From Rhodospirillaceae bacterium (GTDB taxonomy: Bacteria; Pseudomonadota; Alphaproteobacteria; Rhodospirillales; Rhodospirillaceae), in the NCBI GenBank assembly GCA_002691085.1, contig NZGX01000074.1:6823-25485 (forward strand): 18,663 nucleotides of DNA, written 5' to 3'. Below the pieces are notes generated by a model that did no database searches, was not told where the DNA came from, and worked only from the letters and a program-made list of their open reading frames with translations. A program made the position numbers and the translations under genes. The first letter of the stretch is position 1. Every line of letters begins with the position of its first letter. This document shows positions 15,913-18,663 of this stretch, in pieces.

Positions 15913-16608
15913 GTGTTTGGTGTTCAAGAAGACAATTTTGGCTTACAATCATCTGATATAGCTATAGTTAGCAACCCTAAGGTTATTCAGAAGACTAAGG
16001 ATTTGAAACTGTCTAAATCTATTAATCTAAAAAACGGAAGAATTGAGAAAAAAAGGTCTACTGACATTAAGGTTTTGTCGTCCGCACTTGTCTCTATTGC
16101 CGAAAAAAGAGATAGAGAGGCTTTTAGGGCTATATATAAACATTATGCTCCCAGAGTTAAATCTTACCTTATAAAACAAGGTGCAACTGTTGTATCTGCT
16201 GAAGAATTAAGTCAAGAAACACTTATGTCTGTTTGGAGAAAAGCAGACAGATATGATCCTGAAAAGGCTTCTGCTGGTACTTGGATTTTTACTATTGCAA
16301 GAAATTTAAGAATCGATTCACTCAGAAAAGAAAATAGACCACAATTTGATCCAAACGATCCTTCTTTTTTACCTGAGCATGAAACACCCCCTGATGACAA
16401 TATAGCTATATCAGAAACTAGAGATCTAGTTGGTAAAGCCATTAAGGAGCTTCCAGCCGAGCAGGCAGATGTTATCCGTCTTTCTTTTTACTCTGATAAG
16501 GCTCATACTACCATAGCAGATGAACTTGGTATTCCACTTGGAACTGTTAAGTCTAGAATGAGATTAGCTATGAAGAAATTAACTATTTTACTAGGAGATA
16601 AAAGTTGA
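15913..16608 (+). CDS. rpoE: ECF sigma factor, RpoE/ECF11 type (singlet-oxygen response)
   Basis: An extracytoplasmic-function sigma factor. Region 2 spans about 67-143: DREAFRAIYKHYAPRVKSYL, EELSQETLMSVWRKA (core binding), then GTWIFTIARNLRIDSLRKENRP (-10 recognition). Region 4 spans about 176-223 with the helix-turn-helix IADELGIPLGTVKSRMRLA (-35 recognition). The text matches RpoE of the RpoE-ChrR pair closely. Its stop overlaps the start of chrR (TTGA). The GTG start follows a GAGG at 7 bases. This start gives about 50 extra, lysine-rich N-terminal residues before the normal beginning of the sigma domain. A later start (TTG near 16075) is possible, but its ribosome site is weak. In Rhodobacter sphaeroides this factor directs the response to singlet oxygen and is held inactive by ChrR. 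Confidence 0.93.
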   Translation: MFGVQEDNFGLQSSDIAIVSNPKVIQKTKDLKLSKSINLKNGRIEKKRSTDIKVLSSALVSIAEKRDREAFRAIYKHYAPRVKSYLIKQGATVVSAEELSQETLMSVWRKADRYDPEKASAGTWIFTIARNLRIDSLRKENRPQFDPNDPSFLPEHETPPDDNIAISETRDLVGKAIKELPAEQADVIRLSFYSDKAHTTIADELGIPLGTVKSRMRLAMKKLTILLGDKS

Positions 16609-17261
16609 CAGTTTCTCACCACCCAACCGAAGAATTAATTTTATCCTACGCTTCTGGGGCATTAGATGAAGCTAACTCAATTCTTATTGCAACTCATCTT
16701 TCGCTTTGTGCGCAATGTAGAGATGTATATAATGCAGCTGAGTCCATAGGGGGAGAATTATTAGACGATATTGATACTGCAGAAATAACTAACACTTCTT
16801 TTGATGAATTTTTTTCTAGTATAGAACACTTTCCTCTCGACCCAGTTATAAAGCCTTCAACCTCGATTCCTCAAAATACTTTTTTGCCAAATCCTTTGAG
16901 AGATTATATTAATTTCTCAGATGGAAAGATAAATTGGCGCTGGTTGGGTCCAGGTCTTCGCTACCATTCAATTGAGGCATCCTCAGAATTTGCAAAAGTG
17001 GGATTATTGAAAATTTCTCCCGGGACAAAAGTTCCTCATCACGGTCATAGTGGGAAAGAGATGACCATGGTTATTTCTGGAGGCTATACAGATGGTATTG
17101 ATAAGTTCTCCAGGGGTGACGTTGAATTAGCAGACCCATCTCTAATTCATCAGCCTGTTGCAGAACCAGGTGAGGATTGTATTTGCCTTGTTGTAACTGA
17201 AGGCAATCTTAGGCCGACAGGTGCCTTAGCTAGTATAATGAATAAGTTTTCTAGTTTTTGA
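16605..17261 (+). CDS. chrR: ChrR-type zinc anti-sigma factor with cupin domain
   Basis: A soluble anti-sigma factor that sequesters the adjacent ECF sigma factor and releases it under singlet oxygen or organic peroxide stress. The N-terminal zinc anti-sigma domain has His6 with His31-x3-Cys35-x2-Cys38, at the same numbers as Rhodobacter sphaeroides ChrR. The C-terminal cupin-like domain has His146, His148, Glu152 and His182. Their spacing matches the R. sphaeroides metal site (His141, His143, Glu147, His177), and Cys192/Cys194 lie at the matching offset. The length of 218 residues is normal. It starts at TTG, overlaps the sigma-factor stop, and has an AGGAG 7 bases upstream. Its stop lies only 5 bases from the end of the convergent small membrane gene. 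Confidence 0.95.
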   Translation: MTVSHHPTEELILSYASGALDEANSILIATHLSLCAQCRDVYNAAESIGGELLDDIDTAEITNTSFDEFFSSIEHFPLDPVIKPSTSIPQNTFLPNPLRDYINFSDGKINWRWLGPGLRYHSIEASSEFAKVGLLKISPGTKVPHHGHSGKEMTMVISGGYTDGIDKFSRGDVELADPSLIHQPVAEPGEDCICLVVTEGNLRPTGALASIMNKFSSF

Positions 17262-17266
17262 TTTAT

Positions 17267-17506
17267 CTATATATATTCTGTAATTCTTAATACTAAATAA
17301 AGCGGAGCTGGCCACATAAAAGATAAGTAGGCTTGTGCTAAATAAAATTTTGGTCCATTTGCAGGGTATACTCCTTTATCTCTAAACCCTTTGATAACCA
17401 TTTTATAAAGTATACATAAATATACACTACTTATAACTATTGCAGTTATAAGCCAGAATTTACCTTGTATATACTGAAGAATTAATTGAGTTGAATCTAA
17501 AAACAA
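17267..17506 (-). CDS. small two-helix membrane protein, unrecognised
   Basis: A 79-residue protein with two hydrophobic segments (about 18-34 and 58-74) separated by a polar, basic loop KGFRDKGVYPANGPKF. It starts at TTG with a GGAAA nearby; the first internal ATG would leave only about 44 residues and one helix. The stop is 5 bases from the chrR stop, facing it. The composition and clean helix pattern suggest a real gene. I do not recognise the family. The tRNA-Thr gene lies 30 bases upstream, so they may share a transcript. Confidence 0.55.
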   Translation of the reverse strand: MFLDSTQLILQYIQGKFWLITAIVISSVYLCILYKMVIKGFRDKGVYPANGPKFYLAQAYLSFMWPAPLYLVLRITEYI

Positions 17507-17536
17507 CTGTTATTTCCAATAAATTTAAGATTAGAG

Positions 17537-17612
<76 letters not shown>

Positions 17613-17663
17613 TTCTCTCTTTTCATTATATCATATTTTAAAAAGATTTAAATAGTTAGGCTT

Positions 17664-18032
17664 TTAATGAGATTCTAAGTCTTTTTTTATCTCTTCATGG
17701 TCTCCTATAACAATATGATATTTACTTTTTGTTATTTTTTTTTCTAAAAAAGGAACAAACACTAAGGGGATAACTCCCCCAACAACAATTCCAACTAACA
17801 TTTCTCTGATATGAGGATCAACATAACTTGCAATTATATCTGCTATAATATGAGATAGGCCTGCACCAAAAATACCCGCTATATGTCCATTTGATACAAC
17901 CTTTAATAATCTGTTTATACTCCAGCCGGAATAGTAGCCTAATAACATAATTGAAACATGAAGGAATCCAAATACAAACCCTCTCATATTTGCATCCCAT
18001 AAAATCATATATTCTTCAAGAAGGTGTAACAT
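17664..18032 (-). CDS. small membrane protein with a conserved-looking polar tail, unrecognised
   Basis: A 122-residue protein with about three hydrophobic segments (around 17-38, 51-70 and 79-95). It has a basic join (EKKITKSK, about 96-103), then a soluble C-terminal tail HIVIGDHEEIKKDLESH. The first segment contains GYYSGWSINR, and a glycine-rich GIFGAGLSH pattern follows in the second. The start is an ATG, with an in-frame ATG at residue 9 as an alternative. It sits 17 bases downstream of rlmB and 51 bases upstream of the tRNA on the same strand. I cannot name the family with confidence, and no function is claimed. Confidence 0.7.
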   Translation of the reverse strand: MLHLLEEYMILWDANMRGFVFGFLHVSIMLLGYYSGWSINRLLKVVSNGHIAGIFGAGLSHIIADIIASYVDPHIREMLVGIVVGGVIPLVFVPFLEKKITKSKYHIVIGDHEEIKKDLESH

Positions 18033-18049
18033 ATATATTCTTTAATTAT

Positions 18050-18663
18050 TTAAACTATTAACTTTTTTTTAATTTGTCTTTGCCACTCATACAATGCTAT
18101 TGAAGCAGCTGTTGATACATTAAGACTTTCCAATCTTTCATTTGTAGGGAGCCTAATAAAAGTATCACAATTTTCTCTTACTAATTTTCTTATTCCTCTA
18201 CCTTCTGATCCCATAATAATCAAACATTTATTTGGAAGCTCTTCCTCAGATATATCTTTTTTTGCTTGAGACTCAAGGCCTAAAGACCAAAACCCATTCT
18301 TTTTGAGAATATTAATTGATCTAGTTAAATTTGTAACTCTTACTATAGGAATTAGCTCAAGAGCACCGGATGCAGATTTTGCCATAGTTCCATTTTCTTG
18401 AGGAGCTCCGTTTTTAGATAAAATAATTGCAGTTACGCCAAAAGCATATGCAGACCTGATAATAGCCCCCACATTATGCGGGTCAGTGATATTATCTAAA
18501 ATAACAATATTTGAGTACTTTTTAGATGAGCATATTTTTATTATATCATCTAAATGTGCATTTTCTCTGACCTTTGTCTTGAGAATAATACCTTGATGAA
18601 CTCTGTCTTCTCCGACAATTGAATCAATTTCTGATTTATTAACAATATTAATTAAATTATTAA
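18050..18663 (-). CDS. rlmB: 23S rRNA (guanosine-2'-O-)-methyltransferase RlmB/TrmH family, 5' end outside the window
   Basis: A SPOUT-class RNA 2'-O-methyltransferase that in E. coli modifies 23S rRNA G2251. Reading from the window edge, the frame stays open from 18663 and contains HQGIIL (18596-18579 region). It then reads LDNITDPHNVGAIIRSA, the TrmH motif 1, which spans a GTG (18472) that can look like a start but is internal. Motif 2, IIMGSEGRGI, and motif 3, LNVSTAASIALYE, form the knotted SAM site. About 204 residues are visible of the usual 240-260, so only part of the N-terminal substrate-binding domain is missing. The short basic tail RQIKKKLIV ends the protein. Confidence 0.93.
   Translation of the reverse strand, partial: NNLINIVNKSEIDSIVGEDRVHQGIILKTKVRENAHLDDIIKICSSKKYSNIVILDNITDPHNVGAIIRSAYAFGVTAIILSKNGAPQENGTMAKSASGALELIPIVRVTNLTRSINILKKNGFWSLGLESQAKKDISEEELPNKCLIIMGSEGRGIRKLVRENCDTFIRLPTNERLESLNVSTAASIALYEWQRQIKKKLIV

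Noticed and set aside
18050..18472. A complete short methyltransferase starting at GTG 18472
   Set aside because: The GTG is the Val codon inside the TrmH motif DPHNVGAIIRSA, and the frame stays open to the window edge, so the gene is only cut by the window.

Overview
This is an AT-rich chromosomal stretch with dense, short-spaced genes and frequent TTG/GTG starts. It most likely comes from a free-living aerobic alphaproteobacterium of the pelagic marine type. The support is indirect: an aa3 cytochrome oxidase operon in the order coxB-coxA-ctaG-coxC with alphaproteobacterial-looking subunits, an RpoE-ChrR singlet-oxygen switch, and low GC with compact spacing. The lineage is an inference. I see no mobile element, CRISPR array or phage gene.

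Layout. (1) 112-1314 (+): an Amt ammonium transporter with a possible sigma-54-like site upstream. (2) 1355-5319 (-): the core of the aa3 terminal oxidase, transcribed coxB > coxA > ctaG > coxC. (3) 5320-5580: a divergent control region. (4) 5581-10580 (+): a run of same-strand genes. It holds an unlisted 42-codon single-span membrane ORF, a DUF420 (CtaM-like) protein, a divergent heme-copper-oxidase subunit I homologue without the usual CuB ligands, heme O synthase CtaB, a secreted DUF6134-like protein, an SDR and an NTF2/SnoaL-like protein. (5) 15821-10549 (-): a lipid-modification operon (FAD oxidoreductase > DUF1365 > CFA-synthase-like methyltransferase > GPH-type MFS > DUF3833 lipoprotein) that runs tail to tail into region 4, with a 32-bp overlap. 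(6) 15913-17261 (+): an ECF sigma factor translationally coupled to a ChrR-type zinc anti-sigma factor. (7) 17267-18663 (-): two small membrane proteins, a tRNA-Thr(UGU) and the 3' part of rlmB, which continues beyond the window.

How it fits together. Regions 2-4 make and assemble the terminal oxidase: CtaB makes heme O, CtaG delivers copper to CuB, and DUF420 and the small proteins are probably assembly factors. Regions 5-6 look like a complete RpoE-ChrR photo-oxidative stress module. The sigma factor, when released, would switch on a set of membrane fatty-acid-modifying enzymes. The CFA-like enzyme lacks two of the bicarbonate-site residues of true cyclopropane synthases (Cys to Ser, His to Gln). 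This fits the idea that the operon makes methylated-unsaturated or furan fatty acids, which scavenge singlet oxygen, rather than cyclopropanes. The SDR and NTF2-like genes usually belong to this stress set, but here they sit at the end of the oxidase-assembly run.

The most unusual items are the CuB-less oxidase subunit I homologue, the unlisted 42-aa ORF, the N-terminal extension of the sigma factor and the active-site changes in the CFA-like enzyme.
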